Assembly (NCBI RefSeq): GCF_047601505.1
Contig: NZ_JASGJD010000001.1
Location: 3,224,001 to 3,288,000 of the forward strand
DNA: 64,000 bases
DNA from: Cloacibacterium sp047601505
GTDB lineage: Bacteria; Bacteroidota; Bacteroidia; Flavobacteriales; Weeksellaceae
Direction: 5' to 3'
Below are positions 35,255 through 44,376 of this stretch, piece by piece. Position numbers and translations under genes: made by a program. The notes under the pieces were generated by a model. It was not told the origin of the DNA. It did no database searches and saw only the letters and a program-made list of their open reading frames with translations. Every line of letters starts with the position of its first letter. The first letter of the stretch is position 1.

Positions 35255-37344
35255 GAAATCTTCCCCCATTTGTTTTTGCCTTTATATTGTTTTATATAGT
35301 AATTTTTTAGATTTTGATATTCAGGATTTTGTAGTGAAGGATCTGTATTTATTAGATTCTCCACCGTAGATTTTGCGGCTTTTATAATATTGCCATCGTT
35401 TACCATATCCAAACGTTTAAAATCTACTATCCCACTTTGTTGAGTCCCAAGAATATCACCAGGACCGCGCAATTGCATATCAACTTCAGAAATTTTAAAG
35501 CCATCATTGGTTTCTACCATTGTTTTGATGCGTTTTCTAGATTCGGCAGAAAGCTTGTCTCCCGTCATCAAAATACAATAGCTCTGTTCTGCACCACGTC
35601 CTACTCTACCTCGCAACTGATGAAGCTGAGACAAGCCAAAACGTTCGGCACTTTCTATAATCATTACCGAAGCATTCGGTACATTTACGCCCACTTCAAT
35701 TACTGTTGTAGCCACCATTATTTCTGCTTTTCCTTTAGCGAAATATTGCATCGCGGCTTCTTTGTCATCGGCTTTCATTTTGCCATGAAGCATAGAAATT
35801 TGATAATCAGGAATTGGAAAAACCTCAGCAATATGCTCAAAACCTTCCATTAAATTTTTATAATCTAATGTTTCAGATTCCTCAATCAAAGGATATACAA
35901 AATACACTTGTCTGCCTTTTGCAATCTCTTCTTTCGCAAAACCATACACCGAATTTCTATCTTTTTCTCTTCTGTGAGCCGTAATTATTGGTTTTCTGCC
36001 AACTGGCATTTCATCTATCATCGAAACATCCAAATCTGAGTAATAACTCATTGCCAAAGTTCTGGGAATTGGTGTTGCCGTCATTACCAAAATATGTGGC
36101 GGAATTCTGTTTTTAGCCCAAAGTTTTGCGCGTTGTGCCACCCCGAATCTGTGTTGTTCATCTATAATTGCTAAACCTAGATTTTTAAATTTAACCACAT
36201 CTTCCAAAACAGCGTGAGTGCCAACCAAAATAGAAAGTTCTCCGTTCAAAAGTTCTTCGTGAATGATTTTTCTTTCGGCATTTTTGGTAGAACCTGTGAG
36301 TAATCTTACTTTCACATTGGTTTCCTTCAACAAATCTGCTATGGAATTAAAATGTTGCGTCGCCAAAATTTCCGTTGGCGCCATCATACAACTCTGGAAA
36401 CCGTTATCCATCGCGAGAAGCATCGCCAAAAGTGCCACCATCGTTTTGCCAGAACCTACATCACCTTGCAACAATCGGTTCATTTGGATAGGCTTTTTCA
36501 AATCGTTTCTAATTTCCTTTAAAACTCTTTTTTGAGCATTAGTGAGTTCGAAAGGAAGAAAATTTTCGTAGAATAAATTGAAATTCTCCCCCACTTTTGG
36601 GAAAGGATTTCCAACGGCAAAACTCTTGTTGTATTTTTTTTTGAGCGCATATCCTAACTGAAAAAAGAATGCTTCTTCAAATTTCAACCTTCTATCTGCA
36701 TGTTTTGCATAGTCTGCATTTACAGGAAAATGAATATTGAGATACGCTTCTTGTCTGCTCATCAATTTCAAAGATTTCATCAAAGAAAAAGGTAAATTTT
36801 CTTGAATTAAATTCGGAATTTGAGAAATAATATTGGCTAAAGTATTTTGAAAAAATTTCTGATTTAAACCTCTTTTGGTAAGTTTTTCCGAACTTGAATA
36901 GATAGGACGAAGCCTTTCTTCCGCAGATTTTTTATCCTCTAACTCAATTTCTGGATGCGCCATAGAAAAACTGTGATTAAACTCCTGAACTCGTCCGAAA
37001 ATATAAACTTCTCTATTCACAGGAATTTGCTCTAGCATCCATTTGGTATATTGAAACCACACCAAATCTAGTGTCCCTGTGGCATCTGTAAATTTTCCCG
37101 AAAGTCGTTTTTTGCCTTTAGCATACGTTACTTCTTGCAGTTCTGTAATTCTACCTTTCAGTTGGATTTCAACATTATCTTCTTTTAAATCAGCTATTTT
37201 ATAGACTTTAGATTTATCCAAATACCTCAAAGGAAAAAAGTGCAAAAAATCTTCCACCGTTCTAATATCTAAGATATTAGCAATTAATTTGGCACGTTCT
37301 GTACCAATTCCTTTTAAAAATTCTATGGAAGCGTCGAGTGTCAA
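35251..37344 (-). CDS. recG: ATP-dependent DNA helicase RecG
   Basis: RecG remodels stalled replication forks and Holliday junctions. The 697-residue product has an N-terminal wedge/OB region (FLKGIGTERAKL near 8), Walker A GDVGSGKT near 297, the DEQH box, a TATPIPRT motif and C-terminal LRGRVGRG. The start is taken as TTG 37344 (reading TLDASIEFLKG), which gives the usual family length. An ATG at 37449 would add 35 residues inside the end of the upstream membrane-protein gene and look unrelated to RecG. Confidence 0.92.
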   Translation of the reverse strand: MTLDASIEFLKGIGTERAKLIANILDIRTVEDFLHFFPLRYLDKSKVYKIADLKEDNVEIQLKGRITELQEVTYAKGKKRLSGKFTDATGTLDLVWFQYTKWMLEQIPVNREVYIFGRVQEFNHSFSMAHPEIELEDKKSAEERLRPIYSSSEKLTKRGLNQKFFQNTLANIISQIPNLIQENLPFSLMKSLKLMSRQEAYLNIHFPVNADYAKHADRRLKFEEAFFFQLGYALKKKYNKSFAVGNPFPKVGENFNLFYENFLPFELTNAQKRVLKEIRNDLKKPIQMNRLLQGDVGSGKTMVALLAMLLAMDNGFQSCMMAPTEILATQHFNSIADLLKETNVKVRLLTGSTKNAERKIIHEELLNGELSILVGTHAVLEDVVKFKNLGLAIIDEQHRFGVAQRAKLWAKNRIPPHILVMTATPIPRTLAMSYYSDLDVSMIDEMPVGRKPIITAHRREKDRNSVYGFAKEEIAKGRQVYFVYPLIEESETLDYKNLMEGFEHIAEVFPIPDYQISMLHGKMKADDKEAAMQYFAKGKAEIMVATTVIEVGVNVPNASVMIIESAERFGLSQLHQLRGRVGRGAEQSYCILMTGDKLSAESRKRIKTMVETNDGFKISEVDMQLRGPGDILGTQQSGIVDFKRLDMVNDGNIIKAAKSTVENLINTDPSLQNPEYQNLKNYYIKQYKGKNKWGKIS

Positions 37345-37408
37345 TGGTGAATTTTCTTTACAGTAAAAAGTGAATTTTATGGTGTGAAAATACGGAAAAA
37401 TGAGGAAA

Positions 37409-37969
37409 TTATAAGTTTCTCTTTTTATATGAATAAAAAATTGCGACAATTAATCCTAAAATTCCACCAAAAAAATTAAAAGCATCCATTGTCCCTGCAG
37501 TAATATAATTTTCATAATCATTCAGCTTATCTGGAATAAAACACCAATCTGCAAAATAATATTTTGGTAATTTACTTATAATTAAAGACCCTAAAATAAA
37601 ACCTATAATCGCAGAAAAAACAGTGATTAAACTTGAAATCAACATTGCTAGAACAGAAGTTTTCAAAAACATTTTCCATGTATTTTGAATTAAATTAAAA
37701 ATAACAATAATTAATCCCGAAATTAATGGAAACCACCAAGTTGAGAGAAAAGTTACTAATACTACTAAAATTCTTGGATGTATTATTCTACTATCACCTT
37801 CAACTTGAACAAGATTATACTGTAAAAATATATATTTTGTATAATATTCTGAAGAAATTGTAAAAGTAATTTGATCATGAATTATCCCATAAATCCCAGC
37901 AATTAAGGCAGATAAAATTGCAATTAAAATTATAGCAAAAAAATTATGTAATTTGTTTTCAGACATCAT
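37409..37969 (-). CDS. Membrane protein of unknown function
   Basis: A 186-residue protein with four hydrophobic segments (about 9-30, 62-92, 101-131, 160-180) and no recognised motif. It begins MMSENKLHN (two adjacent ATGs). It lies 64 bp upstream of recG (measured to TTG 37344) and may share its transcript. Nothing in it indicates transfer; base composition resembles its neighbours. Confidence 0.65.
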   Translation of the reverse strand: MMSENKLHNFFAIILIAILSALIAGIYGIIHDQITFTISSEYYTKYIFLQYNLVQVEGDSRIIHPRILVVLVTFLSTWWFPLISGLIIVIFNLIQNTWKMFLKTSVLAMLISSLITVFSAIIGFILGSLIISKLPKYYFADWCFIPDKLNDYENYITAGTMDAFNFFGGILGLIVAIFYSYKKRNL

Positions 37970-38112
37970 TAAATTATTTAATAAAAGTAAGAAAGACTTT
38001 CTAAAAAAGAAAGCCTTTTGTAATATTTTTCAACTAAAGACAAATTAATCTTTAAACTTATAAAAACGAACTAAAGTAAGTTTCTATTGATAGAATTTAT
38101 GAATAATTCAAC

Positions 38113-38158
38113 AGATTGCTTCGTCATTTCGCTACGCTACATTCCTCGCAATGATGAC
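38113..38158. repeat. Degenerate intergenic repeat, AGATTGCTTC...CGCAATGA type
   Basis: This stretch in the 37970-38222 gap begins AGATTGCTTC and ends CGCAATGATGAC. The same ends recur in the 167-bp tandem repeat at 59.2-59.5 kb, with a different middle. Confidence 0.5.
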
Positions 38159-38161
38159 AAA

Positions 38162-38224
38162 AAACCTAAAACTTAAAACTCGAAACTTTCTCAACTTCCA
38201 TCTTCCGACATCCGACTTCGGACT
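38162..38224. repeat. Heptamer-phased degenerate repeat after the thioredoxin-like gene
   Basis: Nine consecutive 7-mers: AAACCTA, AAACTTA, AAACTCG, AAACTTT, CTCAACT, TCCATCT, TCCGACA, TCCGACT, TCGGACT. The array touches the stop of the minus-strand gene at 38223. Read in that gene's direction it gives TGTCGGA-like units. Confidence 0.6.
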
Positions 38225-38759
38225 ACTCTTTAATTTTCGATTTGAATTTTTTCTGATAATTTTCCCATTGCTCTCGGGTTTTTATACTCTTGTATTGATT
38301 GTTAGCAATCATACTAAGGTAAGGCTCTAATTCTTTTGCCGAAAATTTCCCCATCAAATTGGTTATAGATTGTAGGTTTTCATCTAAAAAAATAAGCGTT
38401 GGATAGGCATTAATATTCATGAATTTAGCAAATTGATGCATTGCATTTTTACTCTGTGCATTTACATGATAATCAGGATTTTTAAAAACTCTATTATACA
38501 TATTTACGGTATCATTTCCTTCTGCATTAAATTTCACTATATAAAATTTATCGTTCAAATATTTTAGAATTTCCGGATGTACAAAAGTATGCTTGTCCAT
38601 ATCTTGACAGGCAACATTCCAATCGGCATAAAAATCTATAATAATTTTTTTAGGATTTTTCTTTTGAGCGGCTATCGCTTGTTCCATAGTCATCCAATTG
38701 ACCTGAGCAAGGGACAATGTAAAAAATGACAGAAATAAAAACGATAGCACTGTTTTCAT
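38223..38759 (-). CDS. Thioredoxin-like secreted protein lacking the CXXC motif
   Basis: A 178-residue protein with signal peptide (cleavage near LSLAQ, residue 19) and a thioredoxin fold of the thioredoxin_7/DsbD-gamma type (IIIDFYADW near 39-47, NAYPTLIFLDE with cis-Pro near 117). The active site reads WNVAC: the first cysteine of WCxxC is replaced and only C51 remains. It cannot act as a normal dithiol oxidoreductase, though a mono-thiol or binding role is possible. It lies 17 bp after a POT transporter gene and is probably in its operon. Confidence 0.8.
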   Translation of the reverse strand: MKTVLSFLFLSFFTLSLAQVNWMTMEQAIAAQKKNPKKIIIDFYADWNVACQDMDKHTFVHPEILKYLNDKFYIVKFNAEGNDTVNMYNRVFKNPDYHVNAQSKNAMHQFAKFMNINAYPTLIFLDENLQSITNLMGKFSAKELEPYLSMIANNQYKSIKTREQWENYQKKFKSKIKE

Positions 38760-38776
38760 ACAGTAAATTTATAGAA

Positions 38777-40255
38777 TTAATGAACTTCTTGCATTAATTT
38801 TTTCACTAAAGGAGATATCAAAATTAATACCAAACCTGCAATTAGGGCGTAGATTGCTAATTGATAATATCCATCTGTGTAAGACTGCAATTTAGACATT
38901 AAATCACTTCCTGTATTAGATTCGGAAATTTCTGCTCCTAATTTCCCTGCCGCCAATTGTCCGAAAGCACTTGCTAAAAACCATAATCCCATCATCATTC
39001 CAAATAATCTTTTGGGAGATAATTTTGTAATAATAGACATTCCTATTGGTCCTAAACATAATTCACCTATTGTTGTAACCAAATAAGCTAGTGTGAAAAT
39101 ACCAAGAGAAGTCTTTCCTAATGAGTCTGCAAAAAATTTAGTGTAATAAAAAATATAAAAAGATGCAGATAAAAACAAAAATCCTATCCCAAATTTAATT
39201 AAAGTATTTGGTTCAATTTTTCTTTTTGCTAACCACACCCAAAGTAAACCAATTAAAGGACTTAAAACAATAACAAAAAGTGTATTAGAACTATTGTTAA
39301 CTGCATTAGGATCAATAGTTAAGCCGAGAAGTTTATCATTAAGATTATATTTTGCAAAAAGTGATAATGAACCACCACTTTGTTCGTAAATTGCATTGAA
39401 CAGAAAATAGAAAAAGATAAACACAAAAGCTGCAACAATTTTTTTCTGAGCACTTAATTCACCTATCCTAAATACTTCGTATAGAAAATAAGCTATTGCA
39501 ATGATGCCAATAGTGTACATAAAATAATCTGTATAATCTGTATTTTTAACCATTATAAAAATTAATGGGATACTCAAAAGAGAAAGAGCATATACAAGTA
39601 TTTCCTTTGTTAACCTTTTGCTTTTTGAAAGATGATTAAGTGGAGAATTTCCTATTGGACCTAATTTACTCTTTGTAAACAAAAAAGTTAACAATCCTAA
39701 GACCATTACGATTGCTGATGATAAAAAACAAAGTTGCCAAGAATAGTATTTACCTAAATAAATACATAAAATCCCTCCTAAAAAGCCTCCTACATTAATT
39801 CCTGCATAAAACATCCCATATCCAGCATCTCTTCTTGGATCATCTTCATGGTAAAGCTCTCCAACCATAGAAGAAACATTAGGTTTAAAAAAACCTGTAC
39901 CTATTATTGAAAAGGCAATTCCATAATAGAATAGTTCTTTTGGAGCAATTGCAATTAATAAATTGCCTAAAATCATTACCATCCCTCCAAAAAACAAAGA
40001 TTTTTTAAACCCTAGAACTTTATCAGCAAAAATTCCTCCTATAAATGTAAAAGCATATACAAATGCTTGTATTGCACCATATTGTAAATTAGCTACACCG
40101 TCTTTTAAAAGCAATTGATCTACCATAAAATAAGTAAGAACACCTCTCATTCCGTAGAAACAAAAACGTTCCCACATTTCTACTGTAAATAATGACCAAA
40201 GTTGCTTAGGATATTTTCCTTTAAAATTCTGTATTTGTTCTAATGTTAATTCCAT
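38777..40255 (-). CDS. POT/PTR-family proton-coupled peptide transporter (copy 3 of 3)
   Basis: A 492-residue major-facilitator protein with about 12-14 transmembrane helices. The POT signature is present: EMWERF (ExxER proton-coupling motif) near residue 26 and FYAGINVGG near 150. Members import di- and tripeptides with protons. It is the last of three consecutive POT genes and is followed closely by the thioredoxin-like gene. A near-consensus -7 (TATTTTCG on the minus strand, 40278-40285) lies upstream. Confidence 0.92.
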   Translation of the reverse strand: MELTLEQIQNFKGKYPKQLWSLFTVEMWERFCFYGMRGVLTYFMVDQLLLKDGVANLQYGAIQAFVYAFTFIGGIFADKVLGFKKSLFFGGMVMILGNLLIAIAPKELFYYGIAFSIIGTGFFKPNVSSMVGELYHEDDPRRDAGYGMFYAGINVGGFLGGILCIYLGKYYSWQLCFLSSAIVMVLGLLTFLFTKSKLGPIGNSPLNHLSKSKRLTKEILVYALSLLSIPLIFIMVKNTDYTDYFMYTIGIIAIAYFLYEVFRIGELSAQKKIVAAFVFIFFYFLFNAIYEQSGGSLSLFAKYNLNDKLLGLTIDPNAVNNSSNTLFVIVLSPLIGLLWVWLAKRKIEPNTLIKFGIGFLFLSASFYIFYYTKFFADSLGKTSLGIFTLAYLVTTIGELCLGPIGMSIITKLSPKRLFGMMMGLWFLASAFGQLAAGKLGAEISESNTGSDLMSKLQSYTDGYYQLAIYALIAGLVLILISPLVKKLMQEVH

Positions 40256-40284
40256 TATATCTTAAATTTTTAAGTAACGAAAAT

Positions 40285-40316
40285 AAAAAAAACCACCGAA
40301 TATTCGGTGGTTTTTT
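40285..40316 (-). terminator. Terminator between POT genes 2 and 3
   Basis: AAAACCACCGAAT pairs with ATTCGGTGGTTTT (40289-40314), with A and T runs on both sides. It lies 20 bp after the stop of the 40337 gene. Confidence 0.85.
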
Positions 40317-40336
40317 GTGATATATTATTCTGATAA

Positions 40337-42055
40337 TTATTTTATACCGTGCATCATTTTTTTCAAAATAGGAGAAATAGATGCTAAAATTACTGCTGCA
40401 ATACCGCAAAGAATTACAAAAACCATAAAGAATTCAAATAAATTATGAATTTCGAATCCTGCAAAAGTTTTATATGCTGTAGGTAATTGTTCTTTTACAA
40501 AGAAAGCAGTTTGTTCTGCCGTTAGAGTTACTTTTTTATCTAAAACGTCTTGAAGATTTACACCAATTTCTTTAGCTTTTTGAAATTTATCTCCAGTTGC
40601 TGGTAAAATTGCTCCTAAAGTTCCGGCTAATGCATAACCAGCAGCATTAGAAATAAAGAAAACTCCGTACAATAAAGATGCAAATCTTTTTGGCGCTAAT
40701 TTCCCTACCAAAGAAAGACCAATTGGTGATAAACATAATTCGCCACATGTTTGGATAAAATATAGAAGAACTAACCATTTAATAGCTAACAAACCATCGT
40801 TTCCTAAATCTTTTACATTATGAGCAATAATGAAATAAGATAAAGCAATAAGAGCAAGACCAAAAGCTTGTTTCAACGGAGAAATAGGTTCTTTCCCTTT
40901 TTCTCTTAATTTATCCCAAATAATACTAAAAGGAACCGCCAAAAGCACTACAAAAATTCCATTAAAGATTTGAACCATAGAAGCTGGCATTTCCCAACCG
41001 AATAAAAAGTGTCTGTCTGTTTGGTTAGATGCGATAAAAGTAAGTGAAGAACCCGCTTGTTCGAATGCTGCCCAGAAGAAGATAATAAAGAACGAAATAA
41101 TATAAATTACCCAAATTCTTTGTTTTTCTACTTTGTTTTCGGCAGAACTCATAATTAAAAACGCCAAAGAAATACCCGCAGAATAGATAAAAGGATAGAT
41201 AATTCCTTTCACCAATTGCCCCATTTCCATAGCTCCAAACCCGAATTCACCAACTAGAAAATATCTGAAAACAAAAAACATAATTACAAATAACACACTT
41301 GTAATCCCGATAGATTGCCCTGAGAAATTTGCTGTTTGAGTTTCCCCATCCTCAAGACTTTCATCTGCTTTATTTTTTGAAGGCAAATCTCCAATCGCTT
41401 TTCCTTCTGGCGTTACCACATATTTATCTTTAAGGAAAAAGAAAATAAAAGTACCAAGCAACATTGCAATTGCTGCCATTAAATATCCCCATTTAAAAAC
41501 GTAAGGATCTTGTACTCCGTTTACTTTTACATCTGCAATAAGTGGTACAAAATATTGGCTCAAAAGTGCTCCTATATTAATCCCCATGTAGAAAATAGTA
41601 AAAGCAGAGTCTAATTTTGTTTTTTGTGAGGCAGGATATAAACTTCCAACCATAGAAGAAATATTAGGTTTGAAAAAACCATTTCCAAAGATGATTACCA
41701 ATAATCCCAACCAAAATATGGCCTTTGAAGATTCTAAACTCGTACTAAATGAAATTGCACTATAAAACAACAAAAGTTGCCCAATTGCCATTAATGTTCC
41801 GCCGAGCATAATACAATATCTGTTTCCAAGATATTTATCTGCAATAAAACCTCCCAAAAGCGGTGTAAGATAACATAACGCTAAAAATCCGCCATAAATA
41901 ATTGAGGCATTAGATTCTCCTAGCATTAAAGCATTAACCATAAAAAGACTTAAAATAGCACGCATTCCGTAGAAATTGAAACGCTCCCACATTTCTGTAC
42001 TAAATAAAACCCAAAGACCTTTAGGATGTCTCGACTGAGCTTGAACTGTATCCAT
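40337..42055 (-). CDS. POT/PTR-family peptide transporter (copy 2 of 3)
   Basis: A 572-residue MFS transporter with EMWERFNFYG (ExxER) near residue 21 and FYMGINIGA near 148. A charged loop near 215-235 (KNKADESLEDGE) separates the two halves. Its substrate range is probably di/tripeptides. It has its own -7 box (42091-42098) and terminator, so the three paralogues are separately transcribed although adjacent. Confidence 0.92.
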   Translation of the reverse strand: MDTVQAQSRHPKGLWVLFSTEMWERFNFYGMRAILSLFMVNALMLGESNASIIYGGFLALCYLTPLLGGFIADKYLGNRYCIMLGGTLMAIGQLLLFYSAISFSTSLESSKAIFWLGLLVIIFGNGFFKPNISSMVGSLYPASQKTKLDSAFTIFYMGINIGALLSQYFVPLIADVKVNGVQDPYVFKWGYLMAAIAMLLGTFIFFFLKDKYVVTPEGKAIGDLPSKNKADESLEDGETQTANFSGQSIGITSVLFVIMFFVFRYFLVGEFGFGAMEMGQLVKGIIYPFIYSAGISLAFLIMSSAENKVEKQRIWVIYIISFFIIFFWAAFEQAGSSLTFIASNQTDRHFLFGWEMPASMVQIFNGIFVVLLAVPFSIIWDKLREKGKEPISPLKQAFGLALIALSYFIIAHNVKDLGNDGLLAIKWLVLLYFIQTCGELCLSPIGLSLVGKLAPKRFASLLYGVFFISNAAGYALAGTLGAILPATGDKFQKAKEIGVNLQDVLDKKVTLTAEQTAFFVKEQLPTAYKTFAGFEIHNLFEFFMVFVILCGIAAVILASISPILKKMMHGIK

Positions 42056-42090
42056 ATTTTTATTAATTGTTAAATTTTTATTAAGATTAG

Positions 42091-42098
42091 CAAATATA
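42091..42098 (-). promoter_or_regulatory. -7 promoter box of POT gene 2
   Basis: The minus strand reads TATATTTG (TAnnTTTG), 35 bp before the ATG at 42055. Confidence 0.5.
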
Positions 42099-42131
42099 GT
42101 TTATTTTGAAAAACTATAGGAGGTAATTGCA

Positions 42132-42160
42132 CAAAAAAATCGCAGTAAAAACTGCGATTT
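42132..42160 (-). terminator. Terminator of POT gene 1
   Basis: AAATCGCAGT (42137-42146) pairs with ACTGCGATTT (42151-42160) around AAAA, followed on the minus strand by a run of T. Confidence 0.85.
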
Positions 42161-42178
42161 ATCATCATTTTATTATAT

Positions 42179-43882
42179 TTATACTCCTTTTTCTTTCATT
42201 ATGGCATTCAATCTTTTTAGCATGCTTAATCCTAAAATGGTTGCAAAAATCAACAAACCGAAATTCACCAAAAAGTAATATTCTTTGTTGTCATAATTAT
42301 ACCAAGTACTGGCTAAAATCCCCGAAAGTTTATTCCCGACGGAATTCGCCAAAAAGAAACCTCCCATCATTAAAGCGGTAATTCTGGTTGGCGATAATTT
42401 AGAAACCACAGACAATCCCATCGGAGAAAGACACAACTCCCCAATGGTAACCACACCGTAACTTGCTACCAACCAAAGTGGCGAAACTTTTACAGCTCCG
42501 TTACCTCCTGCAAAAACAGCAAATACCATTACCAAACAAGATAAGGAAGTAATAAATAATCCTATCATAATTTTGGTAGGTGTAGTGGGTTCTTTTTTCC
42601 TTTTCCTCAGAAACGCCCAAAATGCAACCACTACTGGCGTTAAAGCAATTACCCAAAACGGATTAATAGATTGAAACAATTCGGTATTATAAAGATAAAC
42701 CTTCTGGTCTGGATTTTTTTCTAATTCAGCTTTCTTTTCTGGAGCTATATTTCTAAAATAAATATCTTTCCCTGTGGTTTTCAAGGTTTTTCCGTCTTCA
42801 CCTTTCTCTGTTCTGAATTCATTATCATAAATTGGAACTTCTTTATTTACAAAACTCAAACCATTTCTTCCTTTTTTACCATTCTCATCTTTATCGCCAT
42901 CAATCATATAAATTGATTTTAATGGATTAACCAATGGTTTTGAAATTTCTCTATCCGTATAATAATTCGCCCAACGCGTTAAAGCAGTACCATTTTGTTT
43001 AAAAATTGCCCAAAAAAACATACTCACCAAAAAGATAGAAAGCAACGCTCCAATTGGTCTTTTTTCTTCGGAATTGGCTTTAAAATACAACGAAGCATAA
43101 AAATAAATAACAGGGACACAAGCAAAAATAAAGGCATCGGTATTGGTACTCCCGAAAATGGTTTTTCCTAAAATTAAAGTAGGCACTACCCAACCAATTA
43201 CTCCAGCAATAATGGCTGGTAAGAAAACTTTAGACAAAACATCAGAAATTTTGGTATCACCTTTTTCTGCAGGTTTCATTTCAGAAGCTTTTTTCACGTG
43301 TTTTAATCCGAATGAAAAGATAATTAATCCTAAAAACATTCCTATTCCTGCGGTGATGAAAGCTTCTCCCCAACCGAATTTATTTCTCATAAATGCCGCA
43401 ATAATATTACAAACAAAAGCTCCAATATTAATCCCCATATAGAAAATATTGTAACCCGTATCTTTTTTGTCTTTGTATTCTGGCTCGGAATAAAGATTTC
43501 CCAAAAGTGTAGAAATTGTAGGTTTAAAGAATCCATTTCCTACGATTATTAATCCTAAAGAAGTATAAAAAAGTGGCAAATCTTTGAAAATTCCCAATCC
43601 TATATAACCAACTCCCATTAAAAAACCACCCAAATAAATAGATTTTACATATCCTAAAACTCTATCTGCCAAAAAACCTCCCAAAAACGGAGTGAGATAA
43701 GTAAGCGCAATATAAGTACCGAAAATATCGTCTGCAACTTTATCTGGAAGTCCTAATCCACCACCAATACCTTCTGGTTCAATAGCATAGAGTACAAAAA
43801 TTCCTAAAATTAAATAATAACCAAATCTTTCCCACATTTCTGTGAAAAATAAAAACGGTAAACCTTTTGGATGTTGTTTCAT
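42179..43882 (-). CDS. POT/PTR-family peptide transporter (copy 1 of 3)
   Basis: A 567-residue MFS transporter with EMWERFGYY (ExxER) near residue 16 and FYMGINIGAF near 147. It differs from the other two copies by a long polar insertion near residues 320-400 (DGDKDENGKKGRNG, then acidic/basic stretches), probably a periplasmic or cytoplasmic loop. The -7 box is at 43926-43933. Distinct sequences suggest the three copies are old paralogues with different peptide preferences. Confidence 0.92.
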   Translation of the reverse strand: MKQHPKGLPFLFFTEMWERFGYYLILGIFVLYAIEPEGIGGGLGLPDKVADDIFGTYIALTYLTPFLGGFLADRVLGYVKSIYLGGFLMGVGYIGLGIFKDLPLFYTSLGLIIVGNGFFKPTISTLLGNLYSEPEYKDKKDTGYNIFYMGINIGAFVCNIIAAFMRNKFGWGEAFITAGIGMFLGLIIFSFGLKHVKKASEMKPAEKGDTKISDVLSKVFLPAIIAGVIGWVVPTLILGKTIFGSTNTDAFIFACVPVIYFYASLYFKANSEEKRPIGALLSIFLVSMFFWAIFKQNGTALTRWANYYTDREISKPLVNPLKSIYMIDGDKDENGKKGRNGLSFVNKEVPIYDNEFRTEKGEDGKTLKTTGKDIYFRNIAPEKKAELEKNPDQKVYLYNTELFQSINPFWVIALTPVVVAFWAFLRKRKKEPTTPTKIMIGLFITSLSCLVMVFAVFAGGNGAVKVSPLWLVASYGVVTIGELCLSPMGLSVVSKLSPTRITALMMGGFFLANSVGNKLSGILASTWYNYDNKEYYFLVNFGLLIFATILGLSMLKRLNAIMKEKGV

Positions 43883-43925
43883 AAATCGTAATTGATAACT
43901 GTTAATTAATAATCATCTTATTCTT

Positions 43926-43933
43926 CAAAAATA
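43926..43933 (-). promoter_or_regulatory. -7 promoter box of POT gene 1
   Basis: The minus strand reads TATTTTTG (TAnnTTTG), 43 bp before ATG 43882. Confidence 0.45.
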
Positions 43934-43962
43934 GTTTTTTTAATTTAATTCGAAAATTTTTC

Positions 43963-43970
43963 TAACTTTG
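43963..43970 (+). promoter_or_regulatory. -7 promoter box of the small ORF pair at 44.0 kb
   Basis: TAACTTTG matches TAnnTTTG, 20 bp before the ATG at 43991. It forms a divergent arrangement with the POT gene 1 box. Confidence 0.45.
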
Positions 43971-43990
43971 ATTAACTAAAAAGTTAAAAA

Positions 43991-44113
43991 ATGGAAATCA
44001 CAATAAAAGACCTTGAAAATAATCTAAAGACTTTACCAAAAGAACTACTGGGCAATGTAAATGATTATATCGATTTTTTGAAAGAAAAATATTTGAATAA
44101 AGAAAAAAAATAA
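43991..44113 (+). CDS. Small DUF2281-like protein, possibly the 5' part of a frameshifted gene
   Basis: A 40-residue frame whose sequence (LPKELLGNVNDYIDFLKEKY near 15-34) resembles DUF2281-type small antitoxin-like proteins, normally 60-90 residues. It ends just after an A8 run (44103-44110). The next frame (+1) is open through the same run and continues into the ORF at 44127. Together they would give an acidic protein of about 89 residues. Either there is a real frameshift, programmed slippage, or two tiny genes. No toxin partner is visible. Confidence 0.5.
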   Translation: MEITIKDLENNLKTLPKELLGNVNDYIDFLKEKYLNKEKK

Positions 44114-44126
44114 TTCGTCCGAAAGA

Positions 44127-44264
44127 ATGCAAGAAGAAACATTCAAACTCACTGAAAATCAGAAAAAAAATTTAGACAATCAAGAAAATTTAGATGATTC
44201 TGAGTTTCAAGACCACGATGAATTTTTAGCTGAACTAAAGAATGAATATGGATTACAAAATTAG
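44127..44264 (+). CDS. Small acidic ORF, possible 3' part of the DUF2281-like gene
   Basis: A 45-residue frame from ATG 44127, rich in Glu, Asp and Asn, ending DEFLAELKNEYGLQN. The same frame is open leftwards through the A8 tract into the preceding small gene, so the separate ATG may be fortuitous. No similarity is recognised by eye. Confidence 0.4.
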   Translation: MQEETFKLTENQKKNLDNQENLDDSEFQDHDEFLAELKNEYGLQN

Positions 44265-44330
44265 GATTTCGCCAATTATTAAAATTTACAAAAAAATAAG
44301 TTTTTAGCTAAATCCAACGAAATTTTCATA

Positions 44331-44353
44331 AAAAAAGCGGACTAAAGTCCGCT
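44331..44353 (-). terminator. Terminator of the DPP-IV-like peptidase gene
   Basis: AGCGGACT (44336-44343) pairs with AGTCCGCT (44346-44353) with a 2-base loop and, on the minus strand, a run of six T. It lies 53 bp beyond the peptidase stop; a heptamer array sits in between. Confidence 0.8.
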
Positions 44354-44376
44354 CTTATAGATATATTTTATAATCG

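Noticed and set aside
37345..37449. Longer RecG start at 37449
   Set aside because: It overlaps the end of the upstream membrane-protein gene and adds residues unrelated to RecG; TTG 37344 gives family length.
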